A stretch of 64,000 nucleotides of DNA from Saccharophagus sp. K07 (GTDB lineage Bacteria > Pseudomonadota > Gammaproteobacteria > Pseudomonadales > Cellvibrionaceae): contig NZ_QRAI01000001.1 of assembly GCF_014336955.1 (NCBI RefSeq), positions 434,001 to 498,000 of the forward strand, given 5' to 3'. Of this stretch, positions 30,181 to 39,955 are shown piece by piece. The position numbers and the translations under genes were made by a program. Within the stretch, counting starts at the first letter, position 1. Every line of letters begins with the position of its first letter. Below the pieces are notes generated by a model that saw nothing but the letters and a program-made list of their open reading frames with translations, made no database searches and had not been told where the DNA came from.

Positions 30181-31170
30181 TTAGGATTTGATTGACATCA
30201 AGAGTTCGAGTGAATGCATGCGTTCGTCTGGGTCGTACAGATCGATGGTAAACATGAACTCGTTAACTTTTAGTTCGTCGGCCAAGTTTTCCAAATGAGC
30301 TTTGATTTGAGTAGGAGTACCTACGCCTGCCAGTGCGAGAAAGTCGCTGACACCCGCTTTTTCCTGCGGTGTCCAGAGTTCATCCATATTTTTAACCGGC
30401 GGGCGCAACCACAAGGGTTGATTGCGGAAAAGGGCAAGGATGCGCTGCAGACTGGTGGTAAAAATAAATTTGGCTCTTTCTTCCGTTTCGGAAATCACTA
30501 CCGGCACGCCCAACATTACGTAGGGTTCGGACAATGTTTCGGACGGGCGAAATTGCGTGCGATAGATATAAATCGCTTCGCGCACTAAGCGAGGAGCAAA
30601 ATGCCCCGCAAATGCATATGGTAGACCGCGCTGGGCAGCGAGTTGAGCGCTGAATAAACTCGATCCCAATAACCAGATCGGCACTTGTGTGCCTGCGCCG
30701 GGCACGGCTTTTAAACGTTGATTGGGGGTGGCGGGCGCTAACAATTGTTGCAGCAGGCTGACTTCAGTAGGAAAGTCATCCGCGGCGCGATCGTCTCGTC
30801 GCAATGCGCGTGCCGTGACAGGATCAGTGCCCGGAGCGCGGCCGAGTCCTAAATCAATCCGCTCTGGATAAAGGCTCGCTAGGGTGCCAAATTGTTCTGC
30901 GATCACTAAAGGTGGATGGTTGGGCAGCATAATGCCGCCCGACCCCACCCGAATATTGCGTGTGGCGCTGGCGATGTAGCCGATCAAAACTGCGGTGGCG
31001 GAGCTGGCGATCCCTTCCATATTGTGGTGCTCCGCCAACCAAAATCGTTTAAATCCCAATTCATCTGCTTTTTGAGCGTAGCGCAACGAATGTTTAAAGG
31101 TTTCGCATGCGTCTTCGCCTTCGCGAATGGAAGCGAGTTCAAGCAGTGAAAATGAAATGGTGTCGAGCAT
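30181..31170 (-). CDS. Luciferase-like monooxygenase (LLM class flavin-dependent oxidoreductase)
   Basis: This 329-residue cytoplasmic protein has the bacterial-luciferase-like TIM-barrel signatures [81 protein letters not shown], and VPIWLLGSS. It belongs to the YhbW/MsnO8-like group that uses reduced flavin; the substrate is unknown. It is monocistronic on the minus strand. No specific pathway link to its neighbours is visible. Confidence 0.88.
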   Translation of the reverse strand: MLDTISFSLLELASIREGEDACETFKHSLRYAQKADELGFKRFWLAEHHNMEGIASSATAVLIGYIASATRNIRVGSGGIMLPNHPPLVIAEQFGTLASLYPERIDLGLGRAPGTDPVTARALRRDDRAADDFPTEVSLLQQLLAPATPNQRLKAVPGAGTQVPIWLLGSSLFSAQLAAQRGLPYAFAGHFAPRLVREAIYIYRTQFRPSETLSEPYVMLGVPVVISETEERAKFIFTTSLQRILALFRNQPLWLRPPVKNMDELWTPQEKAGVSDFLALAGVGTPTQIKAHLENLADELKVNEFMFTIDLYDPDERMHSLELLMSIKS

Positions 31171-31548
31171 ATTGTATTAACCATACTGCGGTAATGAGAC
31201 TTGGATTGTACTGGATCTTATTGGTGCCAGTGATTTTGATGAATCTTTTGTTGCGAGTCGGTTGCAGAGAGAAAAATACAAAATTTCATTGCGGCAATTT
31301 TTATCCGAGAAAAAATGAAAATTCATTTCTCTCAATGTTTGATGGTTTTTAACTCTTTTTCTCAAATCGTAGAAATATTGATTTTAACCACATGTTGATA
31401 GCGGCTTCTTTTTTGCAAACGTGTTAACAAAAAATATCCGTGTAATAAATTGAGAGTAAGCAATCGCAAACTGCGTCTCATTTTTTAATGAAGGTAGACT
31501 CATACAATTTTGGGGGTTATTCCCCCAAATACAACATGGTCACCTACT
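31171..31548. other. Gene-free divergent region
   Basis: This AT-rich stretch between the divergent monooxygenase and dioxygenase genes has no credible coding sequence. It must hold both promoters. I could not identify a convincing promoter or operator. Confidence 0.6.
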
Positions 31549-32532
31549 ATGAAAAAATCGAATTCAGACGATCAGGTCAGCTCTTCACGGGAGGAGCGGC
31601 GCAAACTGGTTAAAGCAATTGGATCGGCAGTGGTTGCGGTGCCTGTGATGAGTCTGCTGGGGTGTGGCGGCGGCACAGGTGATTCCAGTTCGAGCAGTTC
31701 AAGTAGCAGTAGTTCGAGTTCAAGCAGCAGCTCCAGTTCCAGCAGCAGTAGTTCAAGTTCGAGCAGTAGCAGTGGAACTCCCGTTGAGGGATGGGCATCG
31801 GGCGGAACTGCTTCTATGTGGACGGCATTTCCACCACCCAGTCCCTTCACTCCCGGCAGCGCCACTACCTGTACCCCCACAGGCGATTTGATGCTAGGCC
31901 CCTGTTATTTTTCCGTCGATCATTTCCGCGAAGATATTTCCGATGGTGAAAAAGGTGTGCCGGTGATTTTTGCCTTTCAGGTTCTTAACCGAAATTGCCA
32001 GCCTTTATCCGGCATCATTGTTGATATTTGGCACACCAACTGTGAAGGTTTTTATTCAGCTGATAACAGTGGAGCTGCCAAGAGTTCCCCTGATTGGAAT
32101 GGTCCTTTCTGCGCGAATAACAATCAGCGTGCTATGCAGTCGCGTTGGCATCGCGGTGCGCAAATTACCAATGCTCAGGGCGAGGTGTATTTCAAATCCT
32201 GCTTCCCTGGCTGGTATGCGGGGCGTTCGAATCATCTTCATGCGCTATTTGTGGAAAACGGCCAGGAGCTGTTGGCGACGCAGTTCGCCTTTACGGATGA
32301 GCTCAATAACGAAATCCATGTCAATCACCCCGAATATATCGGGCGCCCTCAAGATACCCCGCTCGCCAGAGACAGTGTTTTTAGCGGCGGTTTCGGCGGT
32401 GGTTTTGGAGGCTTTGGTGGTTTTGGTGGAGGCGGCGGTGGCGGTGGATCCGGCGCTAATTGGGTGATGGACACCAAGCGCAATGAAGACGGATCCATGC
32501 TCGCCTACCGGTCGATCATTCTCGATATCTGA
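31549..32532 (+). CDS. Polyserine lipoprotein with intradiol-dioxygenase-like domain
   Basis: The 327-residue product has a twin-arginine-like signal (REERRKLVKAIG) ending in lipobox LLGC (Cys39), then 30 consecutive Ser (46-75). The C-terminal domain resembles protocatechuate/catechol intradiol dioxygenases (DIWHTNCEGFYS, FPGWYAGRSNHLHALF). Tyr169, Tyr223, His229 and His231 match the Tyr2His2 non-haem iron set. A Gly/Phe-rich insertion lies at 280-300. The ATG at 31549 fits the signal. An exported, cell-surface enzyme acting on catechol-like (for example lignin-derived) compounds is inference. The next gene shares the polyserine and the Gly/Phe insertion, so they probably work together. Confidence 0.85.
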   Translation: MKKSNSDDQVSSSREERRKLVKAIGSAVVAVPVMSLLGCGGGTGDSSSSSSSSSSSSSSSSSSSSSSSSSSSSSSGTPVEGWASGGTASMWTAFPPPSPFTPGSATTCTPTGDLMLGPCYFSVDHFREDISDGEKGVPVIFAFQVLNRNCQPLSGIIVDIWHTNCEGFYSADNSGAAKSSPDWNGPFCANNNQRAMQSRWHRGAQITNAQGEVYFKSCFPGWYAGRSNHLHALFVENGQELLATQFAFTDELNNEIHVNHPEYIGRPQDTPLARDSVFSGGFGGGFGGFGGFGGGGGGGGSGANWVMDTKRNEDGSMLAYRSIILDI

Positions 32533-32628
32533 TTAATTTTCATTGCGGTAAGCGCGATCTTTCCGGGCGGCATCTCGCCGTCCGTCTCCCCACTATTTCA
32601 CAGCGGAAATTTCCGTTCGGAGGTTTTC

Positions 32629-34098
32629 ATGAAACCTTATGCGATTGACGCCTTAGCCCGACTTGGGCGGATCCTTGGCAGCCTTGTTTTGGCGATGTTT
32701 CTATCTGCCTGTGGCAGCGAGGATGAGCCACTTGATGGTTCCTCTTCCAGCAGCAGTTCAAGTTCTTCCAGCAGTTCTTCATCGAGTTCGTCTAGTTCTT
32801 CTTCCAGTTCTTCCTCAAGTTCATCTTCGTCCAGCTCCGGCGATGTGCATACCCACGATCACTGCGAGGTTGGTTTCCATCCGCATTCAACGGATGGAAC
32901 GCTGCCAGATCGCTGGGCGGAGTACACGGAAAACGGCCAAACGGATGCGACCCTGCGTCCCGAGATCATCGCCTGGATGGATTCTCAGGCATGGCAAGAA
33001 GCCCATTTCATCTGGCATCAGGCACGCCGTTGTACCTCTGGCGGTGGTGGCGGATTCGGCGGTTTTGGCGGCTTCGGTGGAGGCGGCGGTGGTGGCGGTA
33101 CTGTAGATCCCTGTCAGTTCCCGGATAAGCGCCCAGCGGAAAACGAATGTGCGGGTCCGCAGGACGGCTATGAATTCCTGGTCATGCACCGCCATATGAT
33201 CCACACCCTTCAACAGTTGTGGCCGAGCCTGAAAGATCAATTTGCCGGCTGGGATAAATTCCCGTCGCAAAACGATTATCCGGATGTGGTGCAGCAGTAC
33301 TTCCGCCCCTGGGCGAGTGGCGTCGCGCAGGATGCAGCCCTGGCCGACGGTATCGATCAAATGACCCGGGAAGATGTCTTGTCCCGTTGGCCAACCGAAG
33401 GTCATTTTGGGCAGTGGATTCAATGCGGCACTCTGCAAGGCGGTTTGGGGTTAAACGGTCTGCACGGTGCTCTGCATTTCAATGCCTTCCCACCCAACAA
33501 CCAAGCGCACAGCGTTGCCAATCAGCGGCGCAATCTCGACGCCTACACCTTTTGGAAACTGCACGGTTGGATAGACATGGTGTGGGAAAAATATCGCACC
33601 AAGGTCGGCTTAACCGCTGATGATCCCAAGCTGGCTGCGGAACTGGTCAAGCAATGTAAAGAGCATCATTTCTGGGCGCAGCAGATCGATCCCAGTTTGG
33701 TACAGCCCGAACCAGGTCCCGGCGGGGATGAAGAAGCCGGATATTTCCACGAGCTGGTGCGGCCGGCATTGGAGCAGGGTGGTTGTACAGGCTGTCACGG
33801 ACCCGGTGAGTCAGCAGGATTGCGTCTTGGCTACAACATCTCCTCCGCTGAAATCGTGCAGCGCTTAGTCAATGTCAATTCCGCTCATGCGCAAGGCTAC
33901 AAGCTGGTTGTTCCGGGTGATCCGGATAACAGCTGGTTGTATTTGAAGGCGTCGGGAGGCAGCCAAAACACCAACGCCGTGTGCAATCAAGCTGCCTTGT
34001 CGACCTGCAAACAACCTATGCCCGGCATGAGCCAACAGGGGCTGGATGCTTTGCGGCAGTGGATTTTGGATGGCGCACCTGCGCCGACCAAACAATAA
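32629..34098 (+). CDS. Polyserine lipoprotein: tyrosinase/hemocyanin-like domain fused to cytochrome c
   Basis: The 489-residue product has a lipoprotein signal (LSAC, Cys28) and 33 consecutive Ser (38-70). A His-rich domain follows at about 75-345: FIWHQ, HRHMIH (H187, H189, H192), LHGALH (H279, H283) and WKLHGWIDMVWEKY (H312). The order HxxxH followed about 29 residues later by another His before a W is reminiscent of the CuB site of type-3 copper proteins. A Gly/Phe-rich insertion lies at 138-157. The C-terminal domain (about 375-489) is a cytochrome c with CTGCH and a distal PMPGM Met. Electron transfer between copper and haem is inferred. It follows the dioxygenase-like gene by 96 nt. 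Confidence 0.75.
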   Translation: MKPYAIDALARLGRILGSLVLAMFLSACGSEDEPLDGSSSSSSSSSSSSSSSSSSSSSSSSSSSSSSSSSGDVHTHDHCEVGFHPHSTDGTLPDRWAEYTENGQTDATLRPEIIAWMDSQAWQEAHFIWHQARRCTSGGGGGFGGFGGFGGGGGGGGTVDPCQFPDKRPAENECAGPQDGYEFLVMHRHMIHTLQQLWPSLKDQFAGWDKFPSQNDYPDVVQQYFRPWASGVAQDAALADGIDQMTREDVLSRWPTEGHFGQWIQCGTLQGGLGLNGLHGALHFNAFPPNNQAHSVANQRRNLDAYTFWKLHGWIDMVWEKYRTKVGLTADDPKLAAELVKQCKEHHFWAQQIDPSLVQPEPGPGGDEEAGYFHELVRPALEQGGCTGCHGPGESAGLRLGYNISSAEIVQRLVNVNSAHAQGYKLVVPGDPDNSWLYLKASGGSQNTNAVCNQAALSTCKQPMPGMSQQGLDALRQWILDGAPAPTKQ

Positions 34099-34115
34099 AA
34101 GTTTAAGCGCGAGTC

Positions 34116-34149
34116 AGGGCCGAGTTGGCAATCGACCGGCCCTTTTTTT
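34116..34149 (+). terminator. Intrinsic terminator after the copper/cytochrome gene
   Basis: AGGGCCG (34116-34122) pairs with CGGCCCT (34137-34143), with a T-run to 34149. It ends the two-gene unit 31549-34098. Confidence 0.8.
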
Positions 34150-34168
34150 GAGCCATAAAAATAGGTAA

Positions 34169-34624
34169 ATGCAGATGAAACGCTTTTTTTGGCTTATTGC
34201 AGCGTTATTGTCAGTGTCGGTTTGGGCTGGTGATACCACGTCTCCAAGTGCGAAAGCAGCGGATGCACAACCTGGACAAATAATCTCCAATGACAAAATT
34301 CCCAGCGGAATCTTTGTGGCGGGTCAATTGAATCCAGGTTTTCACGGGCGCGGCGTATCACTGGAAGCCAAGGTTCTGGAAATCCGCGATGCACCGGATA
34401 AGACCCATTTGCTCAAGCTGGAATTGACGGGAAAAGAGCCTTCTCGCTTTTGGGCCACCACCTTTGTGCCGCTGGCCAAGGATGAAGTCAAAATTGGCGG
34501 CGTCTTGATGTTTAAGGGATATATCGCCAGCACCGACTCATTGGATTCAGGAGGCAGGTTGCGACTTATGACGGAGGGAAGTTTGGCCGTGCTACAGGCG
34601 CGAACTATAGAAACGCCAAAGTAA
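34169..34624 (+). CDS. Small exported protein of unknown function
   Basis: This 151-residue protein has a Sec signal peptide (MKRFFWLIAALLSVSVWA, about 3-20) and a beta-rich mature part (GVSLEAKVLEIRDAPDKTHLLKLELTGKEPSRFWATTFVPLAKDEVKIGGVLMFKGYIAS). That part looks like an OB-fold or small barrel. An ATG at 34175 is an equally possible start. No family is recognised. It lies between two terminators and so is probably transcribed alone. Confidence 0.65.
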   Translation: MQMKRFFWLIAALLSVSVWAGDTTSPSAKAADAQPGQIISNDKIPSGIFVAGQLNPGFHGRGVSLEAKVLEIRDAPDKTHLLKLELTGKEPSRFWATTFVPLAKDEVKIGGVLMFKGYIASTDSLDSGGRLRLMTEGSLAVLQARTIETPK

Positions 34625-34643
34625 TATCGAAAGCTATAAATAA

Positions 34644-34667
34644 AAACGGGGCCAATTGGCCCCGTTT
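34644..34667. terminator. Bidirectional terminator between converging genes
   Basis: A perfect 10-bp stem (AAACGGGGCC at 34644-34653 with GGCCCCGTTT at 34658-34667) has an AATT loop. It separates the small exported protein gene from the converging xylA. Confidence 0.88.
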
Positions 34668-34685
34668 GTTTTCCGTAGCAACCGA

Positions 34686-36017
34686 TTAACGGATGTGACG
34701 GTTGATGATGTTTTCGTACAACTCTTGGCGACCGGAAATTTGTTCTGGCTCGCCATTTTTGTTGCCGATTTCTGCCAGTTGTTCCAGGGACAGCTTGCCA
34801 GCTTCGAATTCTGCACCTTTGCCGCTATCGAAAGACGCGTAACGGTCTTTACGCATTTTTTCGATCGGAGAGTTGCGCAGGATGTCGTCAGCGATCAGCA
34901 GAGCGCGGGCGAAGGTGTCCATGCCGCCGATGTGGCCGTAGAACAGGTCAACAGGGTCAGTAGAGTTACGACGTACTTTCGCGTCGAAGTTAACACCACC
35001 ACCTTGCAGGCCGCCGGCGCGCAGGATAACCAGCATCATTTCAACGGTTTCGTTGATGTTGTATGGGAACTGGTCGGTATCCCATGCGTTTTGGTAGTCA
35101 CCGCGGTTGGCGTCGATGCTGCCCAACATGCCCGCGTCAGCTGCAACTTGCAGCTCGTGGTCCATAGTGTGCAGAGCCAGAGTGGCGTGGTTGGTTTCGA
35201 TGTTCAATTTGAAGTCTTTATCCAGACCGTAGTGGCGCAGGAAGCCGATGACGGTAGCGGAGTCGAAATCGTATTGATGCTTGGAAGGCTCCATCGGCTT
35301 AGGCTCGATGAAGAAGGTTCCTTTGAAACCTTGCGCACGAGCGTAATCGCGAGCCATGGTCAGGAAGCGGGCGAAGTGTTCTTGTTCGCGCTTCATGTCG
35401 GTGTTGAGCAGGCTCATGTAACCTTCGCGGCCGCCCCAGAACACGTAGTTTTCACCGTTCAGAGCGATGGTTGCATCCAACGCGTCTTTCAACTGAGCAC
35501 CAGCGTAGGCAACTACGTTGAAATCCGGGTTGGTGGAAGCACCGTTCATGTAACGTGGGTTGGAGAACAGGTTGGCGGTACCCCACAGGAGTTTTACGCC
35601 AGACTCTTTCATTTTCTCTTTAGCGCGTTCTACTACGGTGAACAGGCGCTCGTGAGTTTCGTGACGAGAAGAACCTTCTTCAACCAGGTCGATGTCGTGG
35701 AAGCAGTAGTAGGGAGTGCCGAGTTTTGTGAAGAACTCGAACGCTGCGTCCATTTTTTTGTAGGCGCGGGTGATAGCGTCAGAACCTTCGTTCCACTCGC
35801 GACGCTGGGTGCCTGGACCGAATGGGTCAGCGCCAGTGCCACAGAAGCTGTGCCAGTAACATGTGGCGAACTTGAAAAACTCTTCCATGGTGCGGCCAGC
35901 GACGACTCGCTTGGCGTCGTAATATTTAAAAGCTAAGGGGTTATCGGACTCTGGACCTTCATAGCCGATTTTCCCCACACCTTTAAAATATTCTTTATCT
36001 CCAATTACTATGCTCAT
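34686..36017 (-). CDS. xylA: Xylose isomerase XylA
   Basis: XylA converts D-xylose to D-xylulose in the cytoplasm. The 443-residue length is that of class II enzymes. Conserved motifs are [12 protein letters not shown] (catalytic His), [32 protein letters not shown] (metal ligands and catalytic Lys), [16 protein letters not shown] and NFDAKVRR. It is last in the operon xylB-mutarotase-xylA, 67 nt after the mutarotase stop. It presumably responds to the AraC-type regulator encoded just upstream. Confidence 0.98.
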   Translation of the reverse strand: MSIVIGDKEYFKGVGKIGYEGPESDNPLAFKYYDAKRVVAGRTMEEFFKFATCYWHSFCGTGADPFGPGTQRREWNEGSDAITRAYKKMDAAFEFFTKLGTPYYCFHDIDLVEEGSSRHETHERLFTVVERAKEKMKESGVKLLWGTANLFSNPRYMNGASTNPDFNVVAYAGAQLKDALDATIALNGENYVFWGGREGYMSLLNTDMKREQEHFARFLTMARDYARAQGFKGTFFIEPKPMEPSKHQYDFDSATVIGFLRHYGLDKDFKLNIETNHATLALHTMDHELQVAADAGMLGSIDANRGDYQNAWDTDQFPYNINETVEMMLVILRAGGLQGGGVNFDAKVRRNSTDPVDLFYGHIGGMDTFARALLIADDILRNSPIEKMRKDRYASFDSGKGAEFEAGKLSLEQLAEIGNKNGEPEQISGRQELYENIINRHIR

Positions 36018-36084
36018 TGCGTAATACCTTCTGTTAATGACACAAATGTCTTGTTCAGTGTTGTGCTCCCTGCCGGGGCGTGGG

Positions 36085-37023
36085 TTATACGGAAGTGATC
36101 AAGCGCACTCCCATATGAGCCGTAAAACTGTCATCCGGTGCCAGAGTTATCAGGCCGTCGCCTGTGTTAAATGCATCGATGCCGCAGCTAACGGATTCGA
36201 TTGCGATAGATAGCCGGTCTTGCGCGATACAGACCTGCAGGTAGTTTAATCCCAGTTCGCCAGTTTTCTGCCAAATCTCCAGTCCTAATTTTTGACTTTC
36301 AGACCAGAGAATCGTTTTGGCGACAGTGGTTACGTCGCTGTCTTCCAGGGCAAAACAATCGTCGAACTGGATGTCGCCCATAGGGCGGAGCTGGTCGAAC
36401 TCGTGATAAGGCAGGCGCTCACCGGTCGGCAGCATACGCTCATCAATAGCCAGCTTGCGTGAACGCGGCAGCTTCAGACTCAGCGTATCCATTTTCTCTG
36501 ACAGCCCAAAATAGGGGTGCCAGCCTACACCGATTGGCATCGGCGACTTGTCACGATTATGGACCCTATACTCGATATCGAGCTCGGAACTTGCGCGCAG
36601 GGTGTAGCGGATAACGACTTCCGCTTTAAACGGATAGCCCTGCTGAGAGCCGTCGCAGTCGTAGCGAAGAGTTGCTTCGCTGACTTCATCGCCTTCGACT
36701 ACGGAGACTTCAGGCTTTATATGATGAATAAAACCGTGCAGCGCATTGTTGCGGCTCGTCTCATTAACCGGCAATTGATAGGTCTTGCCGTTGAACTCAT
36801 AACGCCCGTCGCGCAGCCGGTTAACCACCGGGAAAATCGGAATATTGCGGAAAACCTTGTCGGTTTCCATGGCGCTTTTGCTAGGTAGCCCGACGATCAC
36901 ATCAACGGGCCCTTTGGCGGATTGGAATTGCAAGCGGTTGGTAAGACCGCCGAATTCTGGAACCAATTCCAATAAGCACCCATTGGCGGTGCGAAGAATA
37001 TCTGCTGCGTAATCTTTGCTCAT
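36085..37023 (-). CDS. Aldose 1-epimerase (mutarotase)
   Basis: This 312-residue enzyme of the GalM-like family interconverts alpha and beta anomers of aldoses. It carries [10 protein letters not shown] (conserved His), [12 protein letters not shown] (catalytic His) and a late Glu region. It sits between xylB and xylA, starting 6 nt after the xylB stop, so D-xylopyranose anomers are the likely substrate (XylA prefers the alpha form). It is cytoplasmic; no signal peptide is present. Confidence 0.9.
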   Translation of the reverse strand: MSKDYAADILRTANGCLLELVPEFGGLTNRLQFQSAKGPVDVIVGLPSKSAMETDKVFRNIPIFPVVNRLRDGRYEFNGKTYQLPVNETSRNNALHGFIHHIKPEVSVVEGDEVSEATLRYDCDGSQQGYPFKAEVVIRYTLRASSELDIEYRVHNRDKSPMPIGVGWHPYFGLSEKMDTLSLKLPRSRKLAIDERMLPTGERLPYHEFDQLRPMGDIQFDDCFALEDSDVTTVAKTILWSESQKLGLEIWQKTGELGLNYLQVCIAQDRLSIAIESVSCGIDAFNTGDGLITLAPDDSFTAHMGVRLITSV

Positions 37024-37029
37024 AAGGAA

Positions 37030-38520
37030 TTACTCGGCACTGGGTACCGTTTCACTCCATTTTTGATAGGCATCCTGGTACTGCGCTTGCAGCTCAGGCT
37101 TCGGCTCGATGCGCTCTTTCAGTGCCAGGCCAGCAAAGGCTGACTGCACAGAGTCGTAAAAGCCGGATCCTAAAGCGGCACCGCGCGCGGCACCTTCAGC
37201 ACCGTCGGTTTCGTACAGTTCGATGGTGCTGCCGGTGGTGTTGGCGAAAGCTTCGGTGAAGATGCTGCTCAGGAACATATTGCCGCGGGATGCGCGCACG
37301 AGGTCGCAGCGGCCGCCCAGTTCTTTAATGACGTCAAAACCGCGATTAAGCGCGAACACAATACCTTCCTGAGTCGCGCGGACCAAATGGCCCAAGCTGT
37401 GACGGTTGAGATCGATATTGTGGAAATGTGCACCGACGGTGCGGTTGTGCAACATACGCTCGGCACCATTACCGAAAGGCAAAAACTGCAGGCCGTCGCT
37501 GCCGACAGCCACTTTTTCTGCCAGTTGGTTGAGCAGACCGTAGTCGAGCAGATTGCCGTTGGCGCTGAGCACCGAACGCAACCAGCTGTAAGCTCGACCG
37601 GTGCCGTTTACGCACAGGAGTACACCATTGCGCGCTTGCTCGCTGGTATGAGTGACGTGCAGGAAGGTGTTGACGCGACCTTCACGGTCGGTCAGCGGTT
37701 TATCGGTTACGGCGTACACAACGCCTGAAGTACCGGCGTTGGCCGCGATCTCACCTGGATTCAACACGTTCAAACTGAACGCGTTATTGGGCTGGTCGCC
37801 CGCGCGGTAGCTGATTGGAATACCGGCGGGAATGCCGAGTTCTGCAGCTGCAGCGGCGTTAACAGTGGTGGTGCCGCCGATATTGGGTTCGATGGCAGGC
37901 AGCAAGTCGGCAGAGAACTGCCAGTGGTCCAGCAGACGATGAGCAGGGCTGGATCCTTTGAAATCCCACAACATGCCTTCAGACAAACCGCCTGGGGTGG
38001 TGGTCACCTCACCTGACAGTTTCAGGGCGATGTAGTCGCCGGGCAGCATGATCTTGTGGATTTGCTGATAAATCTCAGGCTCGTTTTGCTGAACCCAACG
38101 CAATTTGGAGGCAGTGAAGTTGCCGGGGGAGTTCAGCAGATGTTGGAAACAGTAATCTGGTCCGAGGGATTGCAGAGCCTCTTCACCTTGGGATACAGCT
38201 CGGCTGTCACACCAGATAATAGAAGGACGAAGAACTCGGTTGGCTTTGTCGACTACAACCAAGCCGTGCATCTGATAGGTGATACCGACTGCTGCTATGT
38301 CTTTAGGCGAGAAGGTGCCTTTGCTCCACAGCGCGGCGCAGCCTTGTTTGACACAGTTCCACCAGGTTTCCGGATCTTGTTCCGCCCAGTTCTTTTGCGG
38401 GCTGAGGATTTCCAGCTCTACGGCTGGATATTGTGCGGATGCCGCTGATCTGCCGGTTTTGCCGTCGAGCACGGAAAGCTTGACGGAAGAACTACCGATA
38501 TCAATGCCCAAGAAATACAT
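37030..38520 (-). CDS. xylB: Xylulokinase XylB
   Basis: XylB phosphorylates D-xylulose to xylulose 5-phosphate. The 496-residue FGGY-family kinase has the N-terminal ATPase motif FLGIDIGSSSVKLSVLDG, MHGLVVVD, an IIWCDSRA segment with a catalytic Asp, NAGTSGVVYAV, and LPFGNGAERMLHN. It is first in the leftward operon with the mutarotase and xylA. The AraC-family gene lies 196 nt upstream in the same orientation. Confidence 0.96.
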   Translation of the reverse strand: MYFLGIDIGSSSVKLSVLDGKTGRSAASAQYPAVELEILSPQKNWAEQDPETWWNCVKQGCAALWSKGTFSPKDIAAVGITYQMHGLVVVDKANRVLRPSIIWCDSRAVSQGEEALQSLGPDYCFQHLLNSPGNFTASKLRWVQQNEPEIYQQIHKIMLPGDYIALKLSGEVTTTPGGLSEGMLWDFKGSSPAHRLLDHWQFSADLLPAIEPNIGGTTTVNAAAAAELGIPAGIPISYRAGDQPNNAFSLNVLNPGEIAANAGTSGVVYAVTDKPLTDREGRVNTFLHVTHTSEQARNGVLLCVNGTGRAYSWLRSVLSANGNLLDYGLLNQLAEKVAVGSDGLQFLPFGNGAERMLHNRTVGAHFHNIDLNRHSLGHLVRATQEGIVFALNRGFDVIKELGGRCDLVRASRGNMFLSSIFTEAFANTTGSTIELYETDGAEGAARGAALGSGFYDSVQSAFAGLALKERIEPKPELQAQYQDAYQKWSETVPSAE

Positions 38521-38661
38521 ATTGAGGCTCTATTTATTGAAAATTAAATGGCAAAACGCCGCGAAAATATCCCAACGAGAATAGAGGGGACTAACACGGC
38601 CGGGCTACAGGCTTTTTAACCGCCTGAACGCGTATTTTTAACTACCCAAATGCACGTTAAA

Positions 38662-38680
38662 AACCCATTATCAACGGGTT
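38662..38680. promoter_or_regulatory. Inverted repeat upstream of xylB
   Basis: AACCC (38662-38666) and GGGTT (38676-38680) flank a 9-bp spacer, about 142-160 nt upstream of xylB. It lies in the only gap that can hold the xylB-mutarotase-xylA promoter. An operator role is a guess. Confidence 0.3.
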
Positions 38681-38716
38681 AAATTGTATGCTTTCCGCAA
38701 ATTCACAATTGCTGGA

Positions 38717-39607
38717 TCAAGTTTGGGCTGCTCCTGTGTTTAAGAAGCCATATTTCAATCTCTGATTCTCGCGGAACCGACTGGGAGTGAGTTTCTTGTT
38801 TTCGAGAAACTTGCGGTTGAAATGCGAGATGTTGGCGTAGCCGCAACTTAAGGCTATATCCAATATATCCCGGTCTGTTGTCGCCAATAGGTGACACGCT
38901 TCAGCGATGCGAACCTCGTTAACGAATGAAACAAAGGTGCGTCCCGTTTGCGCGCGGAAAAAGCGTGAAAAACTTTGCGGCGCCATGTTGACGAGCTTGG
39001 CTACGTCCGGCTGTTTGATTTCTTCGTGTAGATGGTTTTTGACGTAATTGATGGCGTTGGTCAGTCGATCGACGCCGCGAACGGATTGTTCGACCACATA
39101 GTCGTCACTGGCCAAAGCTTCCTGCTCACATTCACTGAGAGACTGACACAGCAAAAGAAAATGAGCGATACGGGCAAGTCCGCGGTGATTGCGCACATTT
39201 TCCAGCCACTGGCGCGCTTCGCCCAGGTTGCCTTGGGTAAATAACAGGGCTCGGCGAGTCGCTGTAATAAGCGTTTTCATAGCCCGCGCTTCGGGGATGC
39301 TATAAAAAGTTTCGCCGAGAAATAATGGGTCAAACTGCACGACCAACATTTCGTTTTCGGTAAATTGGTCGTCACTAATCCAGCAATGGGGAATATTCGG
39401 ACCGATTAAAACCAGATCACCTGGATAAAAGGTTCCTATATGGTCACCAATGAAACGTTTACCACTGCCTTTGAGAATCAGCGAAATTTCAAATTGCGGA
39501 TGAAAATGCCATTTGTGATTGGCTTGAAACGCCGGACAGGAATATTGCAGAACCCGAATAGATTCATCGGCTTCAAGTTGTACATTTTCAAAAGCGGGTT
39601 TTTCCAT
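38717..39607 (-). CDS. AraC-family transcriptional regulator with N-terminal cupin sensor
   Basis: The 296-residue form starting at 39607 has a cupin domain (about 10-130, KWHFHPQFEISLILKGSGKRFIGDHIGTFYPGDLVLIGPNIPHCW). Two helix-turn-helix units follow at the C-terminus (PDVAKLVNMAPQSFSRFFRAQTGRTF and ILDIALSCGYANISHFNRKF). An in-frame start at 39688 would add 27 hydrophilic residues; neither start has a strong ribosome-binding site. Its position between xylB and the divergent GH115 gene suggests it senses a xylan-derived sugar and controls both directions. A 21-bp-spaced direct repeat upstream of GH115 fits an AraC-type site. Confidence 0.88.
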   Translation of the reverse strand: MEKPAFENVQLEADESIRVLQYSCPAFQANHKWHFHPQFEISLILKGSGKRFIGDHIGTFYPGDLVLIGPNIPHCWISDDQFTENEMLVVQFDPLFLGETFYSIPEARAMKTLITATRRALLFTQGNLGEARQWLENVRNHRGLARIAHFLLLCQSLSECEQEALASDDYVVEQSVRGVDRLTNAINYVKNHLHEEIKQPDVAKLVNMAPQSFSRFFRAQTGRTFVSFVNEVRIAEACHLLATTDRDILDIALSCGYANISHFNRKFLENKKLTPSRFRENQRLKYGFLNTGAAQT

Positions 39608-39955
39608 GGTGATGCTAACTTGAGACTTCTCGGTTCGTGATTTATGAGCGTTTCTGGGATAGAAATCAGTTCTTTCTATTCTTTCCATAGCTTTTCACGG
39701 TATTCAAATCGGGGTTGTTGCGGGGCAGCAAGCTTTGCCGGTCAAACACCTTTGAGGCTGCAGTCTAACACCCGTCATTATGTCGCGCCATGCGTCCAAT
39801 CTCACATTTTTCGCATAAAAGGGTAGTGCTTATGGTTAAAAATAGCAAAGAAATGGTTAAGACAGGGGAGGGAACCTCACTATTAAGGTGATAGGCTCCT
39901 CATTATGATTTTGACAATAAGTTACTCAATAAGCCCAATTCATCTGGTCATTTCA
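39608..39955. promoter_or_regulatory. Divergent control region between araC-type gene and GH115 gene, with 21-bp-spaced direct repeat
   Basis: ATGGTTAA occurs at 39832-39839 and 39853-39860, 21 bp apart. Two direct half-sites on the same helix face are the layout of many AraC-family operators. Further on, ATTAAGGTGATAGG (39882-39895) is the reverse complement, with one mismatch, of a site at 43207-43220. No gene is visible in this stretch. Confidence 0.5.

Noticed and set aside
31684-32838. Serine-codon repeats that look like a short tandem repeat or CRISPR-like array
   Set aside because: They are in-frame polyserine linkers with mixed TCN/AGY codons, no spacers and no conserved repeat unit.
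34656-35936. A 426-codon open frame antisense to xylA
   Set aside because: xylA is unmistakable on the other strand; the antisense frame has no recognisable domain.
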